A stretch of DNA of 64,000 nt from contig NC_092672.1 in the NCBI RefSeq assembly GCF_964355755.1, forward strand, positions 1,860,001 to 1,924,000, written 5' to 3'. The DNA is from Antedon mediterranea. Its lineage: Eukaryota; Echinodermata; Crinoidea; Comatulida; Antedonidae. Below are positions 1-7,760 of the stretch, one piece after another. The position numbers were made by a program, and so were the translations under genes. The notes beneath the pieces were generated by a model. That model saw only the letters and a program-made list of their open reading frames with translations, was not told the DNA's origin and searched no databases. Each line of letters opens with the position of its first letter. The first letter of the stretch is position 1.

Positions 1-337
1 CGTCACGTCACCTTGTTGATCGTTGCATGACTACAGAACACAATCACAATCTTTATCTGCAATTAGATGTTTATTATTATTCTTCAAATAACAATAATAA
101 TTCAAATCGGTCAGTGTTTCCACATTCTAGATTCAAACAATATCAAAGCGCAACGCAAAGAAGTACGCGCAGCAAAAATAATTTGACCAATCACAAACGA
201 CAGAATGATCGGTTACTTGTGATTGTTTGAAATTAGTTGCGCTGCGTGTACGTACTTCCGGTGCGTCCTAGTTTCGAAGCAAGATTTACATTGATTGCTC
301 TTGTGGAGTGTGCTGCCAATGGAATTCACTAGATATG
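1..337 (-). other. 3' UTR flank of the carboxypeptidase gene
   Basis: Host DNA left of the retrotransposon. Read on the minus strand, it follows the original carboxypeptidase stop codon (TAA at 340-338). A minus-strand AATAAA at 75-70 lies about 265 bases past that stop and could be the original poly(A) signal. The stretch also holds a diverged inverted repeat (148-258). No protein-coding gene is seen here. Confidence 0.55.
148..258. repeat. Foldback (MITE-like) repeat
   Basis: Two arms, roughly 163-200 and 217-258, are imperfect reverse complements sharing GAAGTACG, GCGCAGC-like and AATCACAA words. The motifs CGCAACGC and TTGACCAATCAC recur in the elements at 46792-46955 and 29707-29843, suggesting one family. 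Confidence 0.5.
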
Positions 338-362
338 TTAGTATTTATCAAGGCCATATCTC

Positions 363-682
363 TAAAGAGACTGTTTATGTTTACTTATTAACCTAGGAGG
401 ACAATTAAGTCTCTTCGGTGTAACTACACACTCATCATTTGTACTCACCTAATCCTTTCTAGGCTGGTACGTGATGGGTATAGTTTGTGTCCTTCTTTGG
501 TTGTGTCTTCGCTTCAAGAGAGAGAGTTTTGCCTCTCGCACATTCAACGCCTGGGGCTGGTCGTGACGTATCTCGCCACTGGCCAGTCCCAGGGCCGGAT
601 TCGGGGGTTGAGTGCGCGTAGGCCCGGCGATTGGCTGTGACGTATAGATGACGTAACCACTAGCCAATCGCCAGGCACTACA
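363..682 (-). repeat. 3' LTR (left copy)
   Basis: Matches 12335-12654 at a constant offset of 11972. Read on the minus strand it begins TGTAGTGCC and ends CTCTTTA, so termini are TG...TA rather than TG...CA. It holds three TGACGTA (CRE-like) sites at 564-570, 638-644 and 649-655, and a perfect 11-bp inverted repeat GGCGATTGGCT/AGCCAATCGCC (626-636/662-672) containing CCAAT boxes. These look like U3 promoter elements. Confidence 0.93.
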
Positions 683-683
683 A

Positions 684-691
684 TCCTCCTC
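684..691 (-). other. Polypurine tract
   Basis: The minus strand reads GAGGAGGA, then T, immediately before the 3' LTR. This is the expected place for the plus-strand primer; the tract is short. A minus-strand AATAAA lies nearby at 699-694. Confidence 0.55.
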
Positions 692-804
692 GTTTTATTT
701 TCTTTGTTTCCTGCCCCCCTGACTATTCTCTGACTGGTCTTCCCAAGGGAGACAGGCGCATTTTAGTTCACCGTCAGTGTCTGACATTGCTGTTCAATTT
801 GATA

Positions 805-965
805 TTGGATTTCAAGTTCATTTGAAAGTTCATTTGATTTCAAGTTCATTTGAAAGTTCTTTTGATTTCCAGTTCCTTTTAAAGTTCATTTGATTTCAAG
901 TTCATTTGAAAGTTCCTTTGATTTCCAGTTCCTTTTAAAGTTCATTTGATAGTTCCTTTGAAGGT
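805..965. repeat. Short tandem repeat in the element's 3' region
   Basis: Degenerate repeats of about 25 bases built from TTCATTTGAAAGTTC and TTTGATTTC[AC]AGTTC words. It lies inside the retrotransposon near the 3' LTR and has no visible coding role. Confidence 0.7.
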
Positions 966-1021
966 GCACTTTGATTTTAAGTTCATTTTCCATGGTGGGT
1001 CCTCCACTCCTTCCTCTTCTT

Positions 1022-1062
<41 letters not shown>

Positions 1063-1865
1063 GTAACACAACGGGGGGCACAGCCCCAACAAGAACAGGA
1101 TTTGAACAACTGAACACCAGAACGTCAAGGTGGGGGAATTACCCCAACAATTACAATTTGAACATATGAAAGCCAACAGGGGACTAAAGAGTCCCGAATA
1201 AAAAAATGTTGCCATAACAATCGAACAGTGGGCAATACATACGAACAATTGAAAAAAGAAATAAAGAAACAAGAAAATCAAATCCCTTCAAGCCATGTGG
1301 CATAGGGTATCCATCGGGTTGCTGACCGGCACCGCGTTCCAGGGAACACTGGTACCTGACAGCCCCCCGGAAGAGAACAAATCTGAGGAACACCGTTCTA
1401 GGGGTACAGAATTACAGATTTGAGAAAAGAAGGCACAAGCCTATGGGGATTGGCAAAAATTTAGCACACAACAGTAAAATTTTGTTCTGGAATTCCAGTA
1501 TATAGGGCTGACTGTTTGTGTGTATACAAAATATTTTAATTATGAGGGAAATTGTCAAAAAGAGACCGCACTGCCAATCGTAATTGAAACAAGGGACTTA
1601 CGGTCCCAGCTAAATAAGTAGAGGACATGTTGGACCTCAAATTTTGGGGTGGGAAGAGGATTTGCTCTTCGCCAATTTTTGGGCGTGCGGTGACTAAGGA
1701 CAGACAATTGTCCTGGGGTACAACAATGTTATACGCAAGTACACCAAGAAGGGGTGTACTGTATTCAAGTGATTAGAACGGTGTGGTATAGTAATAATCG
1801 TTTTGAAGAATTGAGTCCTGTTAAAGAATTGAGTTCTTTTACTTTTTTTTTTTTTTTTCTTTATT

Positions 1866-1909
<44 letters not shown>

Positions 1910-1945
1910 TATATATCCAAACCAACGGCTCCCGTGGCGTGATCC

Positions 1946-3727
1946 TTAGCTGCCCCATTCTTGCTCCAAGGTCAGCCCGTCCAGGAACACCTGCAGCATT
2001 CGGACCGCCGCTTCCCTGGTCTTTTTGTGGGCTGAGCGTCTGAGACAATCCGCCAGCCGCTGGTTTGCCTTGTAGGCCTCTTGGAGGAGACGTCTGTCTT
2101 CAGGCGTCGGTTCGGGGTGCGCCCCAAGGGCTTCACTCCGACCAGCCTGTGCCAACACTGGTGGTTGTTTGATGGAGACGGCTACCTTCTCGACAACTGC
2201 TGGTGCTGTCTCTTCTCTAGGTTGGGCTGGCCTTGATCTGGATGCCTCCCTTCTCCTGTTGATACTTGGAGGCGGTTTGGCTCTGCGAGACGCCCCACGG
2301 TGAGGAGTGAATCGATCCAAGAGATCGACCATCCCCCCCGGGTTCGCCTCCCAAGCCTCGGCCAGGAGCTCCAATAAACAATGTGGGTATAGCAGCGCCA
2401 GTGGACACTGCAGGTTGGTGATATCTACCCACGTTGCTGGCTCTTTGCATCCCACTGCCCGAGCGGTCAACCGCAGGATGGTCATCCACTTGTTGGACAG
2501 ATCGTGGGAACCTCGCGATGGCAGTTTCTGGCGGCACAGCGTCACTGCTCCCTCCAAAGTCGAAGCCTGCCTGGGTAACAGGGAGACCACTCCTTTGACG
2601 AACTCCCAGCGACGGCGGTGAGTTCTAGCGTCGTCCCTGATGTTTGCGGTTCCTATAAATCGGGGGGCGTGCACTAACAGGTGGTCTTTTGATGTGCCCT
2701 GTTGCACGGTACACGCCTTGATGGGGCAAGGGTAGCTCGTCCGCCGCAGTTTTGGTGGTGATGGACTATGTCTCCTTTCGGCGGTCGTGTGGCTAGCCTC
2801 TGTGGCCCCCGTGGGCGCCACTTGGCGTTCCACTTGAGCCCCAGAGGCATGACCACCTTGTGCGCGTCCTTGACTGGACTCGTCTCGGCGGTGACTTGTC
2901 CAACTGTCATCTGGCCGGAAGGCGCGCTTGCCTGGTTTCCTCGATTCTCGAGGTTCCACTTCTTTCTGGTGATCGGTGGACTTCTTGTATCGTATGTCCG
3001 TTGCTCCAAAGATCGGGTCCTCTGCCTGGGCCATCTTCTTCCCGACCAGGTCCCCGACGGACAGGGTACCGAGGTCTGGGCCCTCCAACCGGCAAGTTAT
3101 TCGGTCTGGTCCGATCGTTTGGATCACCCGACCTGCCACGACGCCCCTAGTCAGATCCTGAGCCAGGAGGCGAGCGGTGCAGTCGAGTGGCTGGCGAGGC
3201 GGCAACCCCGCAATATCGATGTTGGCTTCGAACTCGGTGCCATTCTGAAGCCTCACAATAGCATCGAACGAGCCCCTTGTTGATATCCGGTTAGTTCTCT
3301 TCAGGCGCACCTGCTGCCCAACACTGACCCGCGGTTCAGTATTTGGCCGCAACAGGAGCGGCGATGCTGGCCTCTCTGGTGAGGTGGAAACATTTTCCGC
3401 TGGCTGGCGCCTCCCTCCTTCTAGGAGTAGAGGAGACGTCGCTGGCGTTCTTCTTTGTGCTGGTGGCTCTGCTCGGTTGTTGTCCTCTGCCCCTGGGGAT
3501 AAAAGGAGTGCGGCCACGGCAGATATGTTTGTCGGCGGCGGGCCCTCTCCTTGCCCAGCGGGCAAGGGGCCGGACCCGTCCCGAGGTGGAGCTTCTTCTC
3601 CTCCGGAGGGTAGCGGAGTGGTCGCCCTCTCGGAGGCCCGGGCAGGGGCAGGCAAAGAAGGGAACTCCCTCTCCACTAGCTCTGCCCAGTCCATTGGCGT
3701 CACAGCTTCTGAGTAACTCTTTTCCAT
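1946..3727 (-). CDS. ORF3, uncharacterised protein in the env position
   Basis: A 593-residue frame from the ATG at 3727; an in-frame ATG at 3769 would add 14 residues. I prefer 3727 because a strong 3' splice acceptor (TGTCTTTCAG, ending at 3735) lies between the two, so a spliced subgenomic RNA would begin just before it. Residue numbers here count from the upstream ATG. Residues 15-145 are Pro/Glu-rich and probably disordered, with two SPLLL repeats. Residues 148-245 look beta-rich and globular. Residues 348-367 have a C-x4-C-x9-H-x3-H spacing that could bind zinc. Residues 380-490 look helical, and a basic, Pro-rich tail follows. There is no signal peptide, transmembrane segment or fusion-peptide-like stretch, so it does not resemble an envelope. 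I do not recognise the family. An ORF1-like nucleic-acid-binding accessory role is a guess. Confidence 0.8.
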   Translation of the reverse strand: MEKSYSEAVTPMDWAELVEREFPSLPAPARASERATTPLPSGGEEAPPRDGSGPLPAGQGEGPPPTNISAVAALLLSPGAEDNNRAEPPAQRRTPATSPLLLEGGRRQPAENVSTSPERPASPLLLRPNTEPRVSVGQQVRLKRTNRISTRGSFDAIVRLQNGTEFEANIDIAGLPPRQPLDCTARLLAQDLTRGVVAGRVIQTIGPDRITCRLEGPDLGTLSVGDLVGKKMAQAEDPIFGATDIRYKKSTDHQKEVEPRESRKPGKRAFRPDDSWTSHRRDESSQGRAQGGHASGAQVERQVAPTGATEASHTTAERRHSPSPPKLRRTSYPCPIKACTVQQGTSKDHLLVHAPRFIGTANIRDDARTHRRRWEFVKGVVSLLPRQASTLEGAVTLCRQKLPSRGSHDLSNKWMTILRLTARAVGCKEPATWVDITNLQCPLALLYPHCLLELLAEAWEANPGGMVDLLDRFTPHRGASRRAKPPPSINRRREASRSRPAQPREETAPAVVEKVAVSIKQPPVLAQAGRSEALGAHPEPTPEDRRLLQEAYKANQRLADCLRRSAHKKTREAAVRMLQVFLDGLTLEQEWGS

Positions 3728-3734
3728 ATTTGAT

Positions 3735-3749
3735 CTGAAAGACATAATG
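3735..3749 (-). promoter_or_regulatory. Putative 3' splice acceptor for ORF3
   Basis: The minus strand reads ATTATGTCTTTCAG then ATCAAATATGG, a pyrimidine-rich tract ending in CAG eight bases before the inner ORF3 ATG. It sits where retroviruses place the acceptor for the env mRNA. A partner donor could be the LTR donor at 12420. Confidence 0.5.
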
Positions 3750-3824
3750 AAAAGCACCTTTCCAATCATGGTGAATGTGAATTACAGTGTTAGTCAGCCC
3801 GGGGTGAGACGTTTGAATGCGGAT

Positions 3825-6800
3825 CTACTCGGCACACTTGGTACATTTAAATCGATCGATATCGATAGCTTCCGCTGGAGTAATGTTGACGCATGCTCCA
3901 TGGTACCATTCACCGCACAGATCGCACTCGATCATAAAACGCCCCTCCCATGGCTTCCTACAAGTACAGTAAATGCCGTCATCTTCGGCATCCCCGTCGG
4001 GGTCGGAATTCGTCAGATCAAGGTTGGTGATCCAATTTGGCAAATCCCGATCCCGGCAGAGCTTCAGTTTATCGTGGTGGATTACAAATATTTTATTGCG
4101 GAGACGTACGCGGAAGGCGTACGGGGCCAGCACCTCAGTGACTACCCCCGGACCCTTCCATGGCGCATTCAATTTCTTGTTTTTTCCCTTTATTTTGGTC
4201 TGGTCGAACACATAGACTTTGTCCCCAACTGCGTATGTACGCTCTAGTAGCTTAAGGTCGTATTGATACTTATTGCGCTTTTGCATTGATTTTAGATGTG
4301 TTCTTGCAATATCGTGCGCTAACTTCATATTTTCTACTAGGCCAGTGGTGTATGAATACGGATCAGTAATTGTTGTGCCCCCTGAAGAGCCGAACATGAG
4401 GTCGGGTGGTGTCGATACCTCCCTGCCCAGCATCATCAGGTTTGGTGTAGATTGGGTACTTCGGCATACCGTGGCCCTAATTGCACTCGTTATCTGGGGC
4501 AGATATTTATCCCAGTCCTTTTGTTGTTTTCCCACAAAACACCGGACCGCATTCATCACAGTCAGATTGTAACGTTCTACCTGACCGTTAGCTGAAGGAC
4601 GGTACGGCGTGGTGTGGGTCTTATTAATGAGGAGAATCTTGCAGAGCTCCCCGAAGAGATCGCTCTCAAAATTCGGACCCTGGTCCGAGTGCAATTGCAG
4701 CGGCATACCAAATCTGGAGAAGAATTCCCTTACCAGTACCTCGGCAGTCAATTGTGCAGTCTGCCGGGGTACCGGGTAGGCCTCTACCCATTTTGTAAAT
4801 TGATCCACTACCATCAATACATACAGATTCCCACTACTGGACTGAGGAAATGGTCCTGCAAAGTCTATGTGAACCCTTTCCATTGGGGCTCCCGAGTGGT
4901 AATTAATCTGTTCCGAGCGGCCTTTCTTATTCCCCCTCTTGTGGCTGTTACATATGGGACAGCCTATGACATATCTTTCGATATCCCCGGCCATCCCAAA
5001 CCAGTAGTATCGTTGTTTAAGACGGAGCTTAGTCCGTTTGATACCTTGGTGGGCGGCCGATGGGAGATCATGATAAGCTTGCATTGTTGTTTTAATCAAT
5101 GACTTCGGAAGAACAAGAAGGTCCTCCTCCCCCTGTTTATCTTGAATGAATAACACCCCGTCTCGCAAGCACATCCTTTCCTTACTCAACCAATAATGTT
5201 TTGTTGCCGGGCTAGTAGCGAAAAGCTCATTTGCCGAAGGCAGCGCGTCACCCTTAAACCAGAGTAACACGGGCCCCAGCTCCTGGTCTTTCCCCTGAGC
5301 CTCTTGGATTTCCTGGGTAGAGAAACCCCAATGAGATTGCTCCGCCCTATCCGTGGTTAGTTGATGAACATGTTGGGAGGGCAGGAAAGGCTGCGAGATA
5401 GGTTGATTTTGATGTGTGTGCACACCCGTCAGCGGAATGACGTCATCAACCTGGTCGATGAACGCCCCCCATTGCTGGTGCGCACGTACACAGTACTTAC
5501 ACCCCTTGCAAGGTAAATCAGATAATTTCACCCCATGTTTGTAATGATTAGCCATTTCAGGTGCCCGTGACAATGCATCGGCATTGACATGTTTTTTACC
5601 AGGGCGGTGTTCTACTATCATTACATACTGGCTAAGTTCTTCTATCCAGCGGGCCAGTTGCCCCTGGGGTTCCTTGAACCTCAGAAGCCAAGTCAGGCTA
5701 CTGTGGTCGGTGCGAACCTTAAATGGTTTACCCAGCAAGTAGTGTCTAAATTGACGTGTGAATTTCACAATCGCCAACAGTTCTTTACGGGTGGTACAGT
5801 AGCGTTGCTGCTCTGATGTTAATGCTAAACTAGCATAAGCAATCACACGCTCCTGACCCCCTTGTAATTGGGACAATTCACCTCCGATTGCCTGATCTGA
5901 TGCATCGGTATCAAGGACGAACATGTCATCAGGATTCGGAAGTGACAAAACTGGTGGTTGTGTCAACTTAGATTTAATTGAGTGAAATGCATCTATTTGA
6001 GGTTTGTCCCATCGGAACTCCCCCTTCTTTGCAACTGCATAAAGAGGTCTTGTTAATTCGGCAAAGTGGGGAATGAATGCCCTATGGTAATTTGCTAGGC
6101 CAAGGAAGCGTTGAGCCTCCTTGTAGTTCTTAAGATCAGGCCACCCACACACTGCCGCGATATCGGTATCGGACATCTCGAGAGTGTTGCGGGAGACCAT
6201 ACGGCCCAGAAATTCCACTTTCCTCTGGAAAAATAGACATTTCTTTGGTTTTAGTTTCAGATTATATTGTCGGAACCGACCTAGGGCCTCCCTTAAGTTA
6301 TTGCTGTGGTCTTCAAATGATTTGCCCAGGATAACCACGTCGTCGAGGAAAGCCAGAGCAGTCTGCCAATTTAGACCACGCAAAACCATATTGATGACCC
6401 TAGAGAAGGTTGCCGGACTATTACACAGGCCAAAGGGCATTTTTACAAACTCGAACAGGCCATATTTGGTGACGAAAGCGGTCTTTTTGCGATCGTCGGC
6501 ATTGAGGTTTATTTGCCAATAACCAGAAATGGCGTCCAATTTAGAGAACCATTGATTACCCGACAATGTGTCGAGGCAATCCTCTAAAATTGGTAATGGA
6601 TATACATCCTTTACCGTGATGTTATTTAAAGCCCTATAGTCTATGCAAAATCTGACGTTTCCATCCCTTTTCCGGACTAGGACTGGGGCGGAGGACCATT
6701 CAGAATTGGACGGCTGAATGATACCCCCCTCCAGCATCTTATCCAGTTCTTTGCGTTCTTCATCGGCAAAGTGTAACGGGGTACGGCGAAGTCGGTGTCT

Positions 6801-7760
6801 CACTGGAGCTGCATCAGACGTATCTACCCGGTGATCAATATTAGGGACCTCCCCAATATCGAATTGATCCCTGGCAAACACATCTGCGAACTCAGTAAGC
6901 ATCTCCTTCACCACCCCTGCCTGATCTTCCGATAAATTGGTAATAGAATTTTCATAAGTTGTACGCATATGATGTGGCAATGCGTGTGTGGCCGGAGAGG
7001 TTTCCCCCGGATGGGTGAAAACTTCCCCAGCTACACAGGATTCTATTTCAGATGCAAACCCAATTTCTAAACCTGCTTTGACAGTTACGTATTTGTTGGT
7101 TGTATTGACCATGCAGATCACAGGCGATTCACCTGCGGTGTGCACAGTTCTAGGAATTGTTAGGTTATTGTGGCCATGAGGTTCTACAATGTAGTCATGC
7201 AATTTGGTATCTAACTGACATGAAACATAGGCTATTGATGTAGGTGGTATCACACGCCGCTTGCATGTGATTACTCTGCAGCTAGAGGGCGTTGAGGGCG
7301 CCATACCATTTTGTATTAATGGGACAGCAACCCCACCGACCTTTAACAGCATTTCGCCTATGTTTACATCTGCGTTTGTGCCCCTCATGAAATCTAAACC
7401 CAATAGCATTTCGTCTTCAATCGGTGCAACATAGACATAAGTGGGATAGATGTTTGGCCCAATTTCGAGTTGCACCGGACCTATTTTTCGCCCTTCCATC
7501 GAACTACCCTTACCCGCCATGAATAATTTAATAGTACCCACTGTGGGCGGAGTAGGGGTAATTGAATGGTATAAGCTATCAGATATAATAGATACAGTCG
7601 CTCCACAGTCGACCACAGCGTCAACTTTAACGGATGCGACCGTAACTTTAGTGTAGAGTAATGAATTAGATTTCACTCGCTGTACAATAAGTGATTCAGT
7701 TGGGTCGCACTCTGGAGTGAACAATTTGGAGTCGACCCCTAGTCGTTTAAAGAGTCTTCT
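3825..7760 (-). CDS. pol: Pol polyprotein: protease, RT, RNase H, integrase, PHD finger
   Basis: Open from 7760 in the -1 frame relative to gag, with no ATG at its head, so it is read by frameshift. Residues below count from the TTG at 7724 (1299 to the stop). Aspartic protease: DCGA at 39-42, where D-S/T-G-A is usual. RT: about 348-515, with FCIDYRALN at 359-367 and the catalytic FLDD at 459-462. RNase H: about 600-720, with D605/D607, E648, D673 and D716 as candidate acidic residues. Integrase zinc site: H885, H892, C922, C925. Integrase DDE: D954, D1014, E1050. A GPY/F-like module lies at about 1187-1207. C-terminal PHD finger (1252-1297): C1253, C1255, C1267, C1270, H1275, C1278, C1294, C1297. 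The products copy element RNA to DNA and insert it; the PHD finger may tether integration to methylated histone H3. No internal stop is present. Confidence 0.95.
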   Translation of the reverse strand, partial: RRLFKRLGVDSKLFTPECDPTESLIVQRVKSNSLLYTKVTVASVKVDAVVDCGATVSIISDSLYHSITPTPPTVGTIKLFMAGKGSSMEGRKIGPVQLEIGPNIYPTYVYVAPIEDEMLLGLDFMRGTNADVNIGEMLLKVGGVAVPLIQNGMAPSTPSSCRVITCKRRVIPPTSIAYVSCQLDTKLHDYIVEPHGHNNLTIPRTVHTAGESPVICMVNTTNKYVTVKAGLEIGFASEIESCVAGEVFTHPGETSPATHALPHHMRTTYENSITNLSEDQAGVVKEMLTEFADVFARDQFDIGEVPNIDHRVDTSDAAPVRHRLRRTPLHFADEERKELDKMLEGGIIQPSNSEWSSAPVLVRKRDGNVRFCIDYRALNNITVKDVYPLPILEDCLDTLSGNQWFSKLDAISGYWQINLNADDRKKTAFVTKYGLFEFVKMPFGLCNSPATFSRVINMVLRGLNWQTALAFLDDVVILGKSFEDHSNNLREALGRFRQYNLKLKPKKCLFFQRKVEFLGRMVSRNTLEMSDTDIAAVCGWPDLKNYKEAQRFLGLANYHRAFIPHFAELTRPLYAVAKKGEFRWDKPQIDAFHSIKSKLTQPPVLSLPNPDDMFVLDTDASDQAIGGELSQLQGGQERVIAYASLALTSEQQRYCTTRKELLAIVKFTRQFRHYLLGKPFKVRTDHSSLTWLLRFKEPQGQLARWIEELSQYVMIVEHRPGKKHVNADALSRAPEMANHYKHGVKLSDLPCKGCKYCVRAHQQWGAFIDQVDDVIPLTGVHTHQNQPISQPFLPSQHVHQLTTDRAEQSHWGFSTQEIQEAQGKDQELGPVLLWFKGDALPSANELFATSPATKHYWLSKERMCLRDGVLFIQDKQGEEDLLVLPKSLIKTTMQAYHDLPSAAHQGIKRTKLRLKQRYYWFGMAGDIERYVIGCPICNSHKRGNKKGRSEQINYHSGAPMERVHIDFAGPFPQSSSGNLYVLMVVDQFTKWVEAYPVPRQTAQLTAEVLVREFFSRFGMPLQLHSDQGPNFESDLFGELCKILLINKTHTTPYRPSANGQVERYNLTVMNAVRCFVGKQQKDWDKYLPQITSAIRATVCRSTQSTPNLMMLGREVSTPPDLMFGSSGGTTITDPYSYTTGLVENMKLAHDIARTHLKSMQKRNKYQYDLKLLERTYAVGDKVYVFDQTKIKGKNKKLNAPWKGPGVVTEVLAPYAFRVRLRNKIFVIHHDKLKLCRDRDLPNWITNLDLTNSDPDGDAEDDGIYCTCRKPWEGRFMIECDLCGEWYHGACVNITPAEAIDIDRFKCTKCAE
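3828..3974 (-). other. PHD finger at the Pol C-terminus
   Basis: The last about 50 codons form a complete C4HC3 zinc-binding pattern: C-x-C-x11-C-x2-C-x4-H-x2-C-x15-C-x2-C. The core RFMIECDLCGEWYHGACV strongly resembles the PHD fingers of KDM7/PHF8-type demethylases, which bind H3K4 methylation. The aromatic and Met positions used for methyl-lysine reading (Y1252, M1264, W1273) are present. An acidic linker (about 1240-1249) separates it from the integrase tail. Confidence 0.9.
7702..7751 (-). promoter_or_regulatory. -1 ribosomal frameshift signal (gag-pol)
   Basis: On the minus strand the heptamer TTTAAAC (7751-7745) lies in the gag frame as T TTA AAC, two codons before the gag stop TAG (7741-7739). 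Slipping back one base enters the pol frame, which is open from 7760 onward. Six bases downstream, GGGTCG (7738-7733) pairs with CGACCC (7707-7702), and ACTC (7732-7729) pairs with GAGT (7712-7709), with one bulged G and a 16-base loop. Heptamer, spacer and stem all match the canonical -1 programme. Confidence 0.85.

Larger units (their letters stand above)
683..1945 (-). other. 3' noncoding region of the retrotransposon
   Basis: Between ORF3 and the 3' LTR. It holds a short tandem repeat of TTCATTTGAAAGTTC-like units (about 805-965) and two long T runs (about 1022-1057 and 1840-1906) that read as A runs in the element's sense. The 780 bases between them show no convincing reading frame. One open frame across the first run is made of poly-lysine and low-complexity sequence and is not called. 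Confidence 0.6.

Noticed and set aside
886-1393. Open frames on the minus strand through the T run
   Set aside because: Poly-lysine and low-complexity sequence created by the homopolymer; no family resemblance.
1946-3727. Envelope protein
   Set aside because: No signal peptide, membrane anchor or cysteine-rich ectodomain; composition is hydrophilic and Pro/Arg-rich.
2768-3738. Plus-strand open frames opposite ORF3, pol and gag
   Set aside because: GC-rich antisense shadows of the real minus-strand genes, with no motifs of their own.
3825-3990. Chromodomain at the Pol C-terminus
   Set aside because: The Cys/His spacing is that of a PHD finger; there is no chromodomain-like aromatic pattern.
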